From assembly GCA_963791805.1 (NCBI GenBank), contig CAWBTU010000003.1, positions 434,001 through 498,000 of the forward strand: a DNA stretch of 64,000 bases, read 5' to 3'. Below, piece after piece: positions 1 through 8,131 of this stretch. A program made the translations under genes and the position numbers. The notes below the pieces were generated by a model. The model did not search any database and was not told the origin of the DNA. It saw nothing but the letters and a program-made list of their open reading frames with translations. Position 1 is the first letter of the stretch, and each line of letters starts with the position of its first letter. Source of the DNA: JACMJL01 sp963791805 (GTDB lineage Bacteria > Bacillota > Clostridia > Clostridiales > Clostridiaceae).

Positions 1-601
1 TCTCTTCTTTTGATTGAATTTTGCACTTCTGTACTACAGTTATAATAGGTTTATTTTCAGATTGATTTTGTTTAATCACATCACTAGCAATCTCTTTTAC
101 TTCCTTTATGTCACAGAGGTTTATATTGGCTTTTTCATAACTAATTTTATTTTTTATTGTATAATCATATGAATTATCCATCTTATTTTTTTCTTTATAG
201 CATTGTCCTATTAAATTTAATGTTTCGTTACCTTCATTTTCATTTGCTACAATACCTACAACTCTATTATCAGCTTTCATTTTTAATGCTGGTATTTGAG
301 AGTTACTGTTTTGCGTAATTATTTTATCAATATCACTACCTTTGCTTATGTATCTTTTATTTACTCTGACTTTATTATAGATAATTTTGTCTTCATAGGT
401 AAATCCTCCAAACTTATCTTGAATTTTTTTATATAGGTTTTTGTTTTTAGCTTCAAACTGATTTTTATCTTTTATATATGCAATTACATTTCCATTCATT
501 ACAACTTGATAACTGTTTGACTTCCCAAAACAATATATAATTGATACGCATATGGTTAACACCACTAATACTAACATTATATATCTTCTATGAATATCCA
601 T
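1..601 (-). CDS. Membrane-anchored envelope protein, possible M23/G5-type peptidase (5' part only)
   Basis: The frame is open from an ATG at 601 to the window edge, about 200 residues with no stop. An AGGAGT-type site lies just upstream. The N-terminus has a short basic start and one hydrophobic segment (about residues 7-25), so the rest is probably outside the membrane. Two VxxNGxVxAxxKD / VVGIVANE-like segments (about residues 33-48 and 118-126) resemble the repeats that precede G5/LysM and M23 metallopeptidase domains in clostridial cell-wall hydrolases. No catalytic domain lies inside the window, so the peptidase call is inference. It is transcribed away from the dnaD gene. Confidence 0.45.
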   Translation of the reverse strand, partial: MDIHRRYIMLVLVVLTICVSIIYCFGKSNSYQVVMNGNVIAYIKDKNQFEAKNKNLYKKIQDKFGGFTYEDKIIYNKVRVNKRYISKGSDIDKIITQNSNSQIPALKMKADNRVVGIVANENEGNETLNLIGQCYKEKNKMDNSYDYTIKNKISYEKANINLCDIKEVKEIASDVIKQNQSENKPIITVVQKCKIQSKEE

Positions 602-835
602 TTTTGTTACTCCTTTCATTTACCATTATAATATGGCCAATATTTTCATAATTTATAATTATTTTTACAAAAAGTTAACAAATCATTTTTAGGTACTATT
701 AATAAACTTGAATATTTGACTTATTTTATTTTATAGTGCATTATAATATTAACGTGGAATTATGTTAACTAATTCCTCTCAATTAGCTTATATACTTAAC
801 TTTAAGCTTTCAATTTAATGAAAGGTTGCGATATA

Positions 836-1816
836 ATGAGTACTTTTATGTTCAAAAATAAAATCAATGAATTTACTCCCGTGAGTAATATTTTTATAGA
901 TACATTTATGCCAAATGCAAGAGGAGAATTTGTTAAAGTATATCTTTTAGGACTAAAATATTGTATGTCAGGAGAAATAGGTGTTAATTCCGCTATGCTA
1001 GCAAGCACTCTACACCTCCTAGAAACAGATGTAATGAATGCTTGGAATTATTGGAATGATGAAGGCGTTATCAAAATAATACCTATCGATAAAATGAATA
1101 ACTTTAATATTGAATTTTTAGATTTACTTGAAAATATTGATACGAAATCAGAAAATATAAATTTACTTCGAGAATTAAGTAATAACTCAACAAAAGATAT
1201 GCTTCAAGATATTGAAAAATTAGTTGGACGACCTCTATCTTCTAAGGAAATGGAGATGTACATTAGTTGGTTAACTGACTTTAACTTTAAGCCTGAGATA
1301 ATACTACTACTTATTGAGTACTGTGTTTCAAGGTCAAAAACAGATTATAGGTACATAGAAAAGGTAGCTATAACCTGGCACGAGGCAAATATCTATACTC
1401 TAGAGGATGCTCAAACCTTTATTAAGAAATTTGAAGATAAGTGGGTTACCATAAGAAAAATTTTAAACTATTTAGGAATTAAGGATATGGAGGTAATGAA
1501 GCCTCAGGAACAAATGCTAGATAAGTGGATAAACATATACAAATTCCCTTTCGATGTAATATGCAAAGCCTGTGATATTTGTTTTGAAAGACTAAATCGT
1601 GCAGAATTTAAATATATCGATGGCATACTTAATAGTTGGTTTAAAGATGGAATAAAAACTTTAGAGGATGTTGCCACTAAAAACACTAAGCCATCAAACT
1701 ATAAAAATAATACCTATAATAAAAGCACAAACGACACTTTTAATAATTACGACCAACGAACTTATGACTATGATGATCTAGAAAAAAAATTACTAGGATG
1801 GGATAAAAATGATTAG
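836..1816 (+). CDS. DnaD-domain primosome/replication-initiation protein
   Basis: This 326-residue protein belongs to the DnaD/DnaB family, which remodels DNA and helps load the replicative helicase at origins or restart sites in low-GC Gram-positives. The N-terminal 90 residues look like a winged-helix domain (short helices, then NAMLASTLHL and WNYWNDEGVI). Two DnaD/DDBH2-like helical domains follow: about residues 125-200 (LVGRPLSSKE, ITWHEANI) and 205-285 (FPFDVICKACD, ILNSWFKDGI). The C-terminus is Asn-rich. I chose the ATG at 836 over one at 818 because AAAGGT lies 9 bases before 836. It overlaps the helicase-loader gene by 8 bases, so the two are translationally coupled and probably act together. 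Confidence 0.85.
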   Translation: MSTFMFKNKINEFTPVSNIFIDTFMPNARGEFVKVYLLGLKYCMSGEIGVNSAMLASTLHLLETDVMNAWNYWNDEGVIKIIPIDKMNNFNIEFLDLLENIDTKSENINLLRELSNNSTKDMLQDIEKLVGRPLSSKEMEMYISWLTDFNFKPEIILLLIEYCVSRSKTDYRYIEKVAITWHEANIYTLEDAQTFIKKFEDKWVTIRKILNYLGIKDMEVMKPQEQMLDKWINIYKFPFDVICKACDICFERLNRAEFKYIDGILNSWFKDGIKTLEDVATKNTKPSNYKNNTYNKSTNDTFNNYDQRTYDYDDLEKKLLGWDKND

Positions 1817-2789
1817 AGGCTACCAAACTGAGATAGAGCGAACCTATGAAAAAATCCGAGAAAAAGAAGATAATGCTTTAAGAAAAAGAAGATCCGAAAT
1901 ACAGAATAGAATCCCTATGGTACTAGACATTGAAAATCAGATTGGAAAACTATGCGTTGAGTTATCTGTTAGTTCTTTTAAAGAAATTCCAAACAGAGAT
2001 GCATTTTTATCTAACTTAAGAACTAGGATTACTGATTTGAGAGTAAAAAAATATGAAATACTAGTTCAACACGGTTATCCCCAAAACTATATGGAAAGAC
2101 ATTATCAATGCTCCAAATGTAAAGATACTGGTTTTATTGGTAATGATAAATGCACTTGTTATAAAAACAAGCTGGTGCAGTTATATTATAATAACTCTGA
2201 TCTTAAAGAAATGTTAATGCTCAATAATTTTGAAAACTTTAATTTTGATTTTTTCCCTTCGAAAAAGCTTAATGAAGAGCCTGAAAGTCCAAGGAAAAAT
2301 ATCGAAAGGATTTATGAAAAAGCATGGACATATATTGAAGAGTTTGAAGAGACAAAGGAAAATATTATGTTTTATGGTAACTCAGGTACAGGTAAAACAT
2401 TTTTGTCCTTAAGTATAGCTAAAGAGCTTTTGGATAGAGGGTATTTAGTGGTTTATAGAACTGCCGATGACCTTATTCAAAATTTAAGAGCGGTAAAATT
2501 GGATAATGATACAACTTTGGAGAATTTAATTGTTGATTGTGATTTGCTTATAATTGATGATTTAGGAACAGAACAGATAACTAACTTCTCAAAAACTGAA
2601 TTATTCAATCTTCTTAATAGAAAACTGCTAAAAGGTAAAAAAATGCTTATATCATCAAATTTCACCTTAGAAGTACTTTCTAAAACTTACTCTGAAAGAA
2701 TTACCTCTAGACTTTTTGGTAACTTTACACTTAATAAGTTTTTTGGTGAAGATATCAGAGTTAAAATGAATCTAAATAAAATTAGATAA
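1809..2789 (+). CDS. DnaI/DnaC-like AAA+ helicase loader
   Basis: This 326-residue ATPase probably loads the replicative DnaB-type helicase. Residues 1-95 are a charged helical region. Residues 101-117 hold a CxxC...CxC zinc-binding cluster (C101, C104, C115, C117). The AAA+ core has Walker A GNSGTGKT at 190-197 and Walker B LLIIDD at 246-251 followed by LGTE. The Ser-Ser-Asn sensor and arginine-rich ERITSRL segment come near the end. Length and architecture match DnaI-type loaders. It starts inside the end of the DnaD gene, giving a two-gene operon, and a strong hairpin directly follows the stop. Confidence 0.88.
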   Translation: MIRGYQTEIERTYEKIREKEDNALRKRRSEIQNRIPMVLDIENQIGKLCVELSVSSFKEIPNRDAFLSNLRTRITDLRVKKYEILVQHGYPQNYMERHYQCSKCKDTGFIGNDKCTCYKNKLVQLYYNNSDLKEMLMLNNFENFNFDFFPSKKLNEEPESPRKNIERIYEKAWTYIEEFEETKENIMFYGNSGTGKTFLSLSIAKELLDRGYLVVYRTADDLIQNLRAVKLDNDTTLENLIVDCDLLIIDDLGTEQITNFSKTELFNLLNRKLLKGKKMLISSNFTLEVLSKTYSERITSRLFGNFTLNKFFGEDIRVKMNLNKIR

Positions 2790-2790
2790 A

Positions 2791-2826
2791 AAAATCTCTT
2801 CCTATTTCTAATAGGAAGAGATTTTT
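2791..2826. terminator. Bidirectional intrinsic terminator
   Basis: A 15-bp stem (AAAATCTCTTCCTAT with its complement) closes a 5-base loop. T-runs lie on both sides, so it can end the dnaD-dnaI transcript on the plus strand and the tRNA operon on the minus strand. Confidence 0.85.
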
Positions 2827-2830
2827 GCTT

Positions 2831-2905
2831 TGGAGCTGGCAATAGGAATCGAACCTACAACCTGCTGATTACAAGTCAGCTGCTCTACCGTTGAGCCATG
2901 CCAGC
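2831..2905 (-). tRNA. tRNA-Thr (UGU), copy 2 in transcription order
   Basis: The minus strand folds as a cloverleaf: acceptor GCTGGCA with TGCCAGC, anticodon loop CTTGTAA (anticodon TGT), T-arm GGTTCGATTCC, discriminator T and encoded CCA. It is the last gene of the eight-tRNA operon. It differs from the other Thr copy by one base in the T-arm. Confidence 0.95.
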
Positions 2906-2910
2906 ATTTT

Positions 2911-2987
2911 TGGCGACCCGGAAGGGACTCGAACCCTCGACCTCCGGCGTGACAGGCCGGCACTCTAACCAACTGAGCCACCGGGCC
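2911..2987 (-). tRNA. tRNA-Asp (GUC), copy 2
   Basis: Acceptor GGCCCGG pairs with CCGGGTC, the discriminator is G, and CCA is encoded. The anticodon loop CTGTCAC gives anticodon GTC. The T-loop is GGTTCGAGTCC. The gene sits 5 bases upstream of tRNA-Thr in the operon. Confidence 0.95.
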
Positions 2988-3015
2988 GCGCTAAAACAAA
3001 CTTTATTGAGTTAAG

Positions 3016-3091
3016 TGGTGGGAACAACAGGGTTCGAACCTGTGACCCTCTGCTTGTAAGGCAGATGCTCTCCCAGCTGAGCTATGCTCCC
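3016..3091 (-). tRNA. tRNA-Val (UAC), copy 2
   Basis: Acceptor GGGAGCA pairs with the TGTTCCC end. The anticodon loop is CTTACAA (anticodon TAC), the T-loop is GGTTCGAACC, and CCA is encoded. Confidence 0.95.
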
Positions 3092-3099
3092 ATGATAAT

Positions 3100-3174
3100 T
3101 GGTGACCCATACGGGAATCGAACCCATGTTACCACCGTGAAAGGGTGGTGTCTTGACCGCTTGACCAATGGGCC
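3100..3174 (-). tRNA. tRNA-Glu (UUC), copy 2
   Basis: Acceptor GGCCCAT pairs with ATGGGTC, and CCA is encoded. The anticodon loop CTTTCAC gives anticodon TTC. This is the first gene of the second Glu-Val-Asp-Thr cassette. Confidence 0.95.
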
Positions 3175-3187
3175 ATATTAAAAATAT

Positions 3188-3262
3188 TGGAGCTGGCAAT
3201 AGGAATTGAACCTACAACCTGCTGATTACAAGTCAGCTGCTCTACCGTTGAGCCATGCCAGC
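3188..3262 (-). tRNA. tRNA-Thr (UGU), copy 1
   Basis: Same cloverleaf as the gene at 2831, anticodon TGT, with CCA. The T-arm reads GGTTCAATTCC instead of GGTTCGATTCC, so the conserved TTCGA of the T-loop is TTCAA here. Confidence 0.93.
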
Positions 3263-3268
3263 ATTTTT

Positions 3269-3345
3269 TGGCGACCCGGAAGGGACTCGAACCCTCGACC
3301 TCCGGCGTGACAGGCCGGCACTCTAACCAACTGAGCCACCGGGCC
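3269..3345 (-). tRNA. tRNA-Asp (GUC), copy 1
   Basis: Sequence identical by eye to the tRNA-Asp at 2911, anticodon GTC, encoded CCA. Confidence 0.95.
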
Positions 3346-3373
3346 GCGCTAAAACAAACTTTATCGAGTTAAG

Positions 3374-3449
3374 TGGTGGGAACAACAGGGTTCGAACCTG
3401 TGACCCTCTGCTTGTAAGGCAGATGCTCTCCCAGCTGAGCTATGCTCCC
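3374..3449 (-). tRNA. tRNA-Val (UAC), copy 1
   Basis: Sequence identical by eye to the tRNA-Val at 3016, anticodon TAC, encoded CCA. Confidence 0.95.
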
Positions 3450-3456
3450 ACGATAT

Positions 3457-3531
3457 TGGTGACCCATACGGGAATCGAACCCATGTTACCACCGTGAAAG
3501 GGTGGTGTCTTGACCGCTTGACCAATGGGCC
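3457..3531 (-). tRNA. tRNA-Glu (UUC), copy 1 and first gene of the operon
   Basis: Sequence identical by eye to the tRNA-Glu at 3100, anticodon TTC, encoded CCA. It is the promoter-proximal gene of the eight-tRNA operon. Confidence 0.95.
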
Positions 3532-3538
3532 ATAAAAT

Positions 3539-3561
3539 GTTGGGTGTCACAACCCAACATT
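3539..3561 (-). other. Hairpin in the 5' leader of the tRNA operon
   Basis: An 8-bp perfect stem (TGTTGGGT with ACCCAACA) lies between the promoter and the first tRNA. It may mark an RNA processing site. No T-run follows it in the transcription direction. Confidence 0.5.
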
Positions 3562-3565
3562 AAAT

Positions 3566-3594
3566 ATAATACATAAAATCGAGTAAAGTGTCAA
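3566..3594 (-). promoter_or_regulatory. Strong sigma-A promoter of the tRNA operon
   Basis: On the minus strand, TTGACA (3594-3589) and TATTAT (3571-3566) are separated by exactly 17 bases. This is close to the consensus, as expected for stable RNA genes. Confidence 0.8.
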
Positions 3595-3619
3595 CAGATT
3601 TTTTTAATATCCTACATTT

Positions 3620-3991
3620 TTACCTTCTAGACAACTCTATCAAAGCACATCCCTTTAATGCATTTATACCTTTATTAAGACAGAAGTCAACTATTTCAGT
3701 GCTTTCAGCGCCTGGCTGAATTAATACTTTATCTATACAGAGTTGAGAAATTTCTTTCGATATTTCGATACCTTTTTTAGGATTTATACATAAATCAACT
3801 ACATCTATTTTGTAAGGTACTGATTTAAGATTATTATATACCTTTGAATTTTCAGATGAAGGGCTTACTCCCACCACATTATATCCCGCATTTTTTAAGG
3901 AGTTTAATATTCTATATGCATATTTAGTTTCATTTAACACGTCACCAACCACTGCCCAATTTTTATACTTCATAAGCTCTTGTGCTTCCAT
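3620..3991 (-). CDS. CoA-binding domain protein (YccU family)
   Basis: This 123-residue cytosolic protein is a single CoA_binding_2 Rossmann domain. It has the N-terminal WAVVGD strand-turn, the VVGVSPSS segment, DVVDLCINP in the middle and VLIQPGAES near the C-terminus, all in family order. The role of this family is poorly known; it binds CoA or a similar nucleotide. I chose the ATG at 3991 because GGAGGGG lies 7 bases upstream; a TTG further out overlaps that site. It stands alone between the tRNA operon and a divergent Fe-S gene. Confidence 0.82.
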   Translation of the reverse strand: MEAQELMKYKNWAVVGDVLNETKYAYRILNSLKNAGYNVVGVSPSSENSKVYNNLKSVPYKIDVVDLCINPKKGIEISKEISQLCIDKVLIQPGAESTEIVDFCLNKGINALKGCALIELSRR

Positions 3992-4088
3992 ATTTATCCC
4001 CTCCAAATAATACTATAATCATACTTATTATTATACCAATAAATTTCTTTTTTTATAATATAACTTTTAGATATAAAAACTAAAATTA

Positions 4089-4097
4089 TGCTATAAT
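4089..4097 (+). promoter_or_regulatory. Candidate extended -10 promoter of the CDGSH gene
   Basis: TGCTATAAT matches an extended -10 element 50 bases before the start codon. No good -35 hexamer is visible. Confidence 0.4.
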
Positions 4098-4146
4098 TTA
4101 TTAAAATAATCTTATCAGTTACATTTTTATACGAGGGGGTTTTTAA

Positions 4147-4779
4147 ATGTGTCAAAAGATTCCTAAAATTATAATCTTACCGTCGGGCCCAATAATTGCA
4201 GTAGATGTACCTACTATTGAAAACTTACAAGGAACAGCTTATGCTTCAAAATCTGTTACCACCCTATGCCGATGTGGGGATTCTACCAACAAACCCTTTT
4301 GTGATGGCGCTCACTCAAAAAAAATAGAAATAACAAGGAATAGAAAACTAAGTGTTAAGAAAAAAATAAAAAAATATATTGGCACTGATATTAATATTTT
4401 TTTTGACCCTAATATATGCTCCCATTCCGGCTTATGCATTAGGAAACTTCCTCTAGTTTTTAATACGAAACATAGACCTTGGATAAACGTAAATGAAGGC
4501 ACCGTAAAAGACATAATTGAAGTAGTTGGAAAATGTCCTTCTGGTTCCCTGAGTTATGGTTTTGGAGATATTCCTCATTGCGAATGTAAAAAAGAAGAAG
4601 CCAAAATCGTGATAGTTAAAAATGGGCCCTTTAATATTATTGGTAGAATTCAATTAAAAGATGATTTCCATACAATTTCATCAAATGATCAGCATTATTG
4701 TCTTTGCAGATGTGGAAAATCAAAAAACCAGCCATTTTGCGATGGAACTCATATTGAAGAAAACTTTATTTCTGAATGA
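4147..4779 (+). CDS. Tandem CDGSH iron-sulfur protein with a central mono-cluster ferredoxin-like domain
   Basis: This 210-residue protein has two CDGSH motifs: C41-x-C43-x8-C52-x3-H56 and C187-x-C189-x8-C198-x3-H202. Each should hold a redox-active [2Fe-2S] cluster with His ligation. Between them, residues 80-140 form a Fer4_19-type domain with C91, C97 and C130-Pro, expected to hold one more cluster. The protein has no signal peptide and is probably a soluble electron-transfer or redox-sensing protein. The start has a strong GAGGGGG site 8 bases upstream. It is monocistronic. Confidence 0.85.
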   Translation: MCQKIPKIIILPSGPIIAVDVPTIENLQGTAYASKSVTTLCRCGDSTNKPFCDGAHSKKIEITRNRKLSVKKKIKKYIGTDINIFFDPNICSHSGLCIRKLPLVFNTKHRPWINVNEGTVKDIIEVVGKCPSGSLSYGFGDIPHCECKKEEAKIVIVKNGPFNIIGRIQLKDDFHTISSNDQHYCLCRCGKSKNQPFCDGTHIEENFISE

Positions 4780-4803
4780 AAATATAATTAATTTATATTT
4801 TCA
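4777..4803 (+). terminator. AT-rich hairpin after the CDGSH gene
   Basis: An 11-bp perfect stem (TGAAAATATAA with TTATATTTTCA) starts at the stop codon and has a 5-base loop. It lacks a clear T-run, so it may be a weak terminator or a stability hairpin. Confidence 0.4.
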
Positions 4804-4820
4804 TTAAAGTAAATATATGG

Positions 4821-4848
4821 TATAATGTTGGTATTAGTTAACACTAAT
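4821..4848 (+). promoter_or_regulatory. Candidate -10 with adjacent palindrome upstream of the 62-residue gene
   Basis: TATAAT at 4821-4826 is followed by ATTAG-N6-CTAAT at 4833-4848. The palindrome differs by one base per half-site from the GTTAG-N6-CTAAC sites near the chemosensory genes. The leader from here to the gene is about 170 bases and AT-rich; I see no known riboswitch in it. Confidence 0.35.
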
Positions 4849-5004
4849 GCTTTTTAAAAAGATATTAACCGCATGTAATCTTTAAATATTATTTTTTCAA
4901 TTATTTATTTTCTAAATCTTATTTTTTTTAGGCCGTATCTCCAGAATTTTAACATATGATTTCATCGCTACCTAAATTTTAGTATTAGGAGAGGGAGTGA
5001 GTTC

Positions 5005-5193
5005 ATGAAAATGAATGATGTAGATGTAAATAAAGAAATAATTGAGATAAAAAGAGAATTAGAAATAAATAAAAAGTTGATTACCGAGCTTTTAGAAGCT
5101 CAAAAAGAGCATGAAAAAGTTATTGATGACTTGCGTTATAGCATTAGCTATTTGTTAAACGGATTTTTAGACAAAATAAAACCTCAAAAATAG
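5005..5193 (+). CDS. Small coiled-coil protein of unknown function
   Basis: This protein has 62 residues. Almost the whole chain (about 8-48) is a charged amphipathic helix with heptad-like I/L spacing, which suggests a coiled coil, ending in a more hydrophobic ISYLLNGFL stretch. A good ribosome site (GGAGAGGG) lies 9 bases before the ATG. I do not recognise the family. It stands alone, with the convergent gene at 5274 downstream. Confidence 0.6.
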   Translation: MKMNDVDVNKEIIEIKRELEINKKLITELLEAQKEHEKVIDDLRYSISYLLNGFLDKIKPQK

Positions 5194-5273
5194 TATGATT
5201 TTTTTTACCTTGATGATAAATAATTGTTAAGTTTTAAATAAAGATTACATTTGGTTAATACAAATATTTTAAA

Positions 5274-5855
5274 CTAACAAATCCTTTTTATATCACTAGC
5301 CTGTATAGTTTTTTTTATGAAATTTTCTAATGACTTAATATAAATTTCTTTCATATTGTTTTTTTCTTGTACTTCCTTATTTAGCATATCAATTTCAAAA
5401 AAACAGTTTTCAACAAAATCCTTCATAGTGATTTCTTTAATTACTATATCGAAGCTTTTACTATAATTCCTACCAATTATAATAACTTCTAGCGGAACTG
5501 ATTCATTCAGCACTAAAATTAGCTTTTTTTCCCATAATCCTTTTTTAATAATATGATATTTATCTACTAATACTTCAATATTACTAATATCTTTCATTAA
5601 AACTTGGTTAAGCTTATCTATTAATTCAGTATAAAAAAGTATAGATATTGTTTTGTCTAATTTTATTTTGAGTAAATCCGGATATTTTAAAATAATTTCT
5701 TCTTTTTGATTTTCAGCTATTAGAATCCCATCTTCTTTTTTCAACTTTATTTTGCTTTCTTCTGTCTTTGCCACAATCATATCATAATTTATATATATAA
5801 TTTCTAATTCCTTGTTATAATAAGGTAGTTCATTATTAATAACTTTTATTTTCAT
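5274..5855 (-). CDS. Conserved-looking hypothetical protein
   Basis: This 193-residue protein is lysine- and isoleucine-rich. The first half looks beta-rich, with alternating hydrophobic residues (LEIIYINYD, GILIAENQ). The C-terminal 60 residues are predicted helical. It has no signal peptide, membrane segment or recognised motif. An AAAGGGCGGG-like ribosome site lies about 10 bases before the ATG. It sits alone between two plus-strand genes. I do not recognise it. Confidence 0.55.
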   Translation of the reverse strand: MKIKVINNELPYYNKELEIIYINYDMIVAKTEESKIKLKKEDGILIAENQKEEIILKYPDLLKIKLDKTISILFYTELIDKLNQVLMKDISNIEVLVDKYHIIKKGLWEKKLILVLNESVPLEVIIIGRNYSKSFDIVIKEITMKDFVENCFFEIDMLNKEVQEKNNMKEIYIKSLENFIKKTIQASDIKRIC

Positions 5856-6010
5856 AATTGAAGCCCGCCCTTTTTTGCTTATAAGCTGATGTTGAATAAA
5901 TAAATTATATCAATTCAGTTTGTATAATACAAAGGCAAGTTTAGGTATATGAAATACTCTACATTTAGGATACAATATTTATTAATTACTGTGTAAAGGA
6001 ATTGATAGTT

Positions 6011-7243
6011 TTGAAGCATGATTTATTAATTATTGGCGGTGGTGCAGCAGGTATCGTTGCAGCTATTACTGCAAGGGAACTCGGTCTAGATGTAGCCATC
6101 CTGGAAGGAAACGATAGAATAGGGAAAAAAATACTTTCTACAGGCAATGGTCGATGCAATATTACAAACATAAATACAAGCTTGGAAACATACCACTGTG
6201 AACAACCAAACTTCTACGAACCCGTTTTAAGCGCTTTTGACTCTAATGCAACTCAAGATTTCTTCATGTCACTTGGGTTACCCCTAATGTGCTTAGATGA
6301 AGGTAAAATGTATCCCATGTCCTTGCAAGCTTCTTCAGTTATTGATATTTTTAGACTAACGCTGGAAGAAAAAAATATTCCTGTTTATCTTAATACAAAA
6401 ATCAAAAAAATTAATTTGATAAAAAGCTGTTTTGAGCTTTATGCTAATTCTGAGCAAATTTTTGAATGTAATAAACTAATTTTAGCTACTGGAGGTATTT
6501 CTGCCCCTAAAACAGGTTCAGACGGTTCAGGATACACTTTAGCTAAGCACCTTGGGCATAAAATAATAACTCCACTTCCCGCTCTTGTACAGCTTAAACT
6601 GTCATATACAAATATTAAGGCTTTAGCCGGAGTTAAATTTGATGGTTCAGTTTCAATTTACTCTGATTCAAAAAAAATAAGAGAAGAAAATGGAGAAATA
6701 CTATTTACAGATTACGGTATTTCCGGTCCTCCAATACTCCAGCTTAGTAGAATCGCTTCTAAATCACTTGAAAGCAAAAAATGTGTAACTATTAAGCTAG
6801 ATCTGCTACCGAATATTTCAAAAGAAAATCTACTCGACTTTTTCGAAAATCATTGGGCTACATTTTCTTTCAGAAGTTTAAATGATTCATTTATAGGTAT
6901 CCTAAATAAAAAACTCATCCCCATTTTGCTAAAAGAAGGAGGAATATCATCAATACATAAGCCTTGTAGTGACTTAGAGTGGAAAGAAAAATTAGCGATA
7001 CTAAAGTTACTTAAAGAATGGGAGTTTCAAGTTACAGGTACTAATTCTTTCTCAGATTCTCAAGTAACTGCTGGCGGAATTGACACCAAAGAGATTAATC
7101 CAAATACACTTGAATCTAAAATAGTACCTAACTTGTATTTTGCAGGTGAAATTATTGATGTAGATGCAGATTGTGGTGGTTTTAATTTACAGTGGGCATG
7201 GAGTTCTGGTTATATTGCAGCCAAAAACTCTGTTGAGTATTAA
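6011..7243 (+). CDS. BaiN/HI0933-family FAD-dependent oxidoreductase
   Basis: This 410-residue soluble flavoprotein opens with a dinucleotide-binding GGGAAG motif (about residues 9-14) and an acidic second strand end (LEGND). It carries the family signature STGNGRCNITN near residue 45, and ends with the typical QVTAGGI and LYFAGEIIDVDADCGGFNLQWAWSSG-type FAD contact region. Length and motifs fit the HI0933 family; the substrate is unknown in most members. I chose the TTG at 6011 because AAAGGA ends 10 bases before it; the TTG at 6002 is too close. A shared terminator lies after the stop. Confidence 0.85.
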   Translation: MKHDLLIIGGGAAGIVAAITARELGLDVAILEGNDRIGKKILSTGNGRCNITNINTSLETYHCEQPNFYEPVLSAFDSNATQDFFMSLGLPLMCLDEGKMYPMSLQASSVIDIFRLTLEEKNIPVYLNTKIKKINLIKSCFELYANSEQIFECNKLILATGGISAPKTGSDGSGYTLAKHLGHKIITPLPALVQLKLSYTNIKALAGVKFDGSVSIYSDSKKIREENGEILFTDYGISGPPILQLSRIASKSLESKKCVTIKLDLLPNISKENLLDFFENHWATFSFRSLNDSFIGILNKKLIPILLKEGGISSIHKPCSDLEWKEKLAILKLLKEWEFQVTGTNSFSDSQVTAGGIDTKEINPNTLESKIVPNLYFAGEIIDVDADCGGFNLQWAWSSGYIAAKNSVEY

Positions 7244-7267
7244 CTCCATTAATTTACATAAATTAGT

Positions 7268-7294
7268 GGGAGAAAGATTATGAATCTTTCTCCC
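7268..7294. terminator. Bidirectional terminator between convergent genes
   Basis: A 12-bp perfect stem (GGGAGAAAGATT and complement) has a 3-base loop. It sits between the flavoprotein and thioesterase genes and overlaps the last codons of the thioesterase. TTTT follows on the plus strand. Confidence 0.7.
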
Positions 7295-8030
7295 ATAATG
7301 TTTTAACTAAAGTTAATCTTTTTCCTTCCTTATCGTCTATTTTATGAATGCAAATAACATTGTTATCATCTCTTAAAATTTCAGTGGCTACATTTATCAT
7401 ATCGCCATAGGAAGTTTCTTTTTCGTATACTACCTTAATATTTTTCAAACTGTAATTCAGCACAATATCTAAAGGAACAGTTTCAATACACCAGTCAATA
7501 TATTTCACATTATTTACATGCTTATTAGTATCTATATCGCTATATCTTATATAAAAACTCTTCTCAACATCAATCTTCTCAGGTTCGCATATTTTATCAA
7601 AATCAACTTTATCATTACAATCCAAACTAATTCTAAATCCATTATAAATCTTTTCTGAGATTCTAGTTGGCTTCCTCCTGTTTGTATCTATTAAAAACCA
7701 TAAAGAGTCCGCTGTGCAAAGCAAGTTACCTTCTAAATCAAGAATTTCATATTTTTTATACGCATAAAATTTTCTAAGCGAATACGGCCATGTCTTCACT
7801 ATTACTTTTTCATTATATCGTGGATATTTTATCATATTTATATCCCATTTATAGATTACCCATGCTAAATTATTCTCTTCAAGCCATTCAAATCCCAATC
7901 CAATATCCTCTGCTTGTTGAGTTGCCATATCAGAAAAAAAATTAATTATACTTGTCATTAACACTTTTCTGCTATAATCTATTTCATAGTAGTGAATATC
8001 ATATTCTTTAATTGTTACTAGTTTTTCCAT
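7278..8030 (-). CDS. Acyl-ACP thioesterase (FatA/FatB family)
   Basis: This 250-residue enzyme hydrolyses acyl-ACP and releases free fatty acid from the type II synthase in the cytosol. It has two hot-dog domains: residues 1-130 (GLGFEWLEENNLAWVI, the typical N-terminal signature) and 150-250. The second domain begins with DTNKHVNNVKY, the conserved Asn-x-His catalytic loop, followed by the conserved acidic segment YEKETSYGD. I place the start at the ATG at 8030, where homology begins; upstream in-frame sequence is intergenic and AT-rich. It is divergent from the deacetylase with a 101-base gap. Confidence 0.85.
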   Translation of the reverse strand: MEKLVTIKEYDIHYYEIDYSRKVLMTSIINFFSDMATQQAEDIGLGFEWLEENNLAWVIYKWDINMIKYPRYNEKVIVKTWPYSLRKFYAYKKYEILDLEGNLLCTADSLWFLIDTNRRKPTRISEKIYNGFRISLDCNDKVDFDKICEPEKIDVEKSFYIRYSDIDTNKHVNNVKYIDWCIETVPLDIVLNYSLKNIKVVYEKETSYGDMINVATEILRDDNNVICIHKIDDKEGKRLTLVKTLWEKDS

Positions 8031-8131
8031 TGTACCCCAGCTTTCAAAACAAAATATATTTATATAATAACATAAGTTAAAATATATTGTATAATTAGTG
8101 GGAATATGAATTCTGAAAGGTTGATTTAACT

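Larger units (their letters stand above)
2831..3531 (-). repeat. Tandem duplication of a four-tRNA cassette (about 357 bp per unit)
   Basis: Units 2831-3174 and 3188-3531 carry the same order Glu-Val-Asp-Thr in transcription order. Corresponding genes are offset by 357-358 bases. The spacers, including the 28-base Asp-Val spacer, are also nearly identical. The few differences are single bases or short spacer indels. Confidence 0.92.

Noticed and set aside
4833..4848. ATTAG-N6-CTAAT as a fourth TetR operator
   Set aside because: It differs in one base of each half-site and the gene has no link to chemotaxis; I keep it only as a weak candidate.
4860..5004. The long leader before the 62-residue gene as a riboswitch
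   Set aside because: It is AT-rich with only a small CCTAA/TTAGG pairing near the ribosome site and no motif of a known class.
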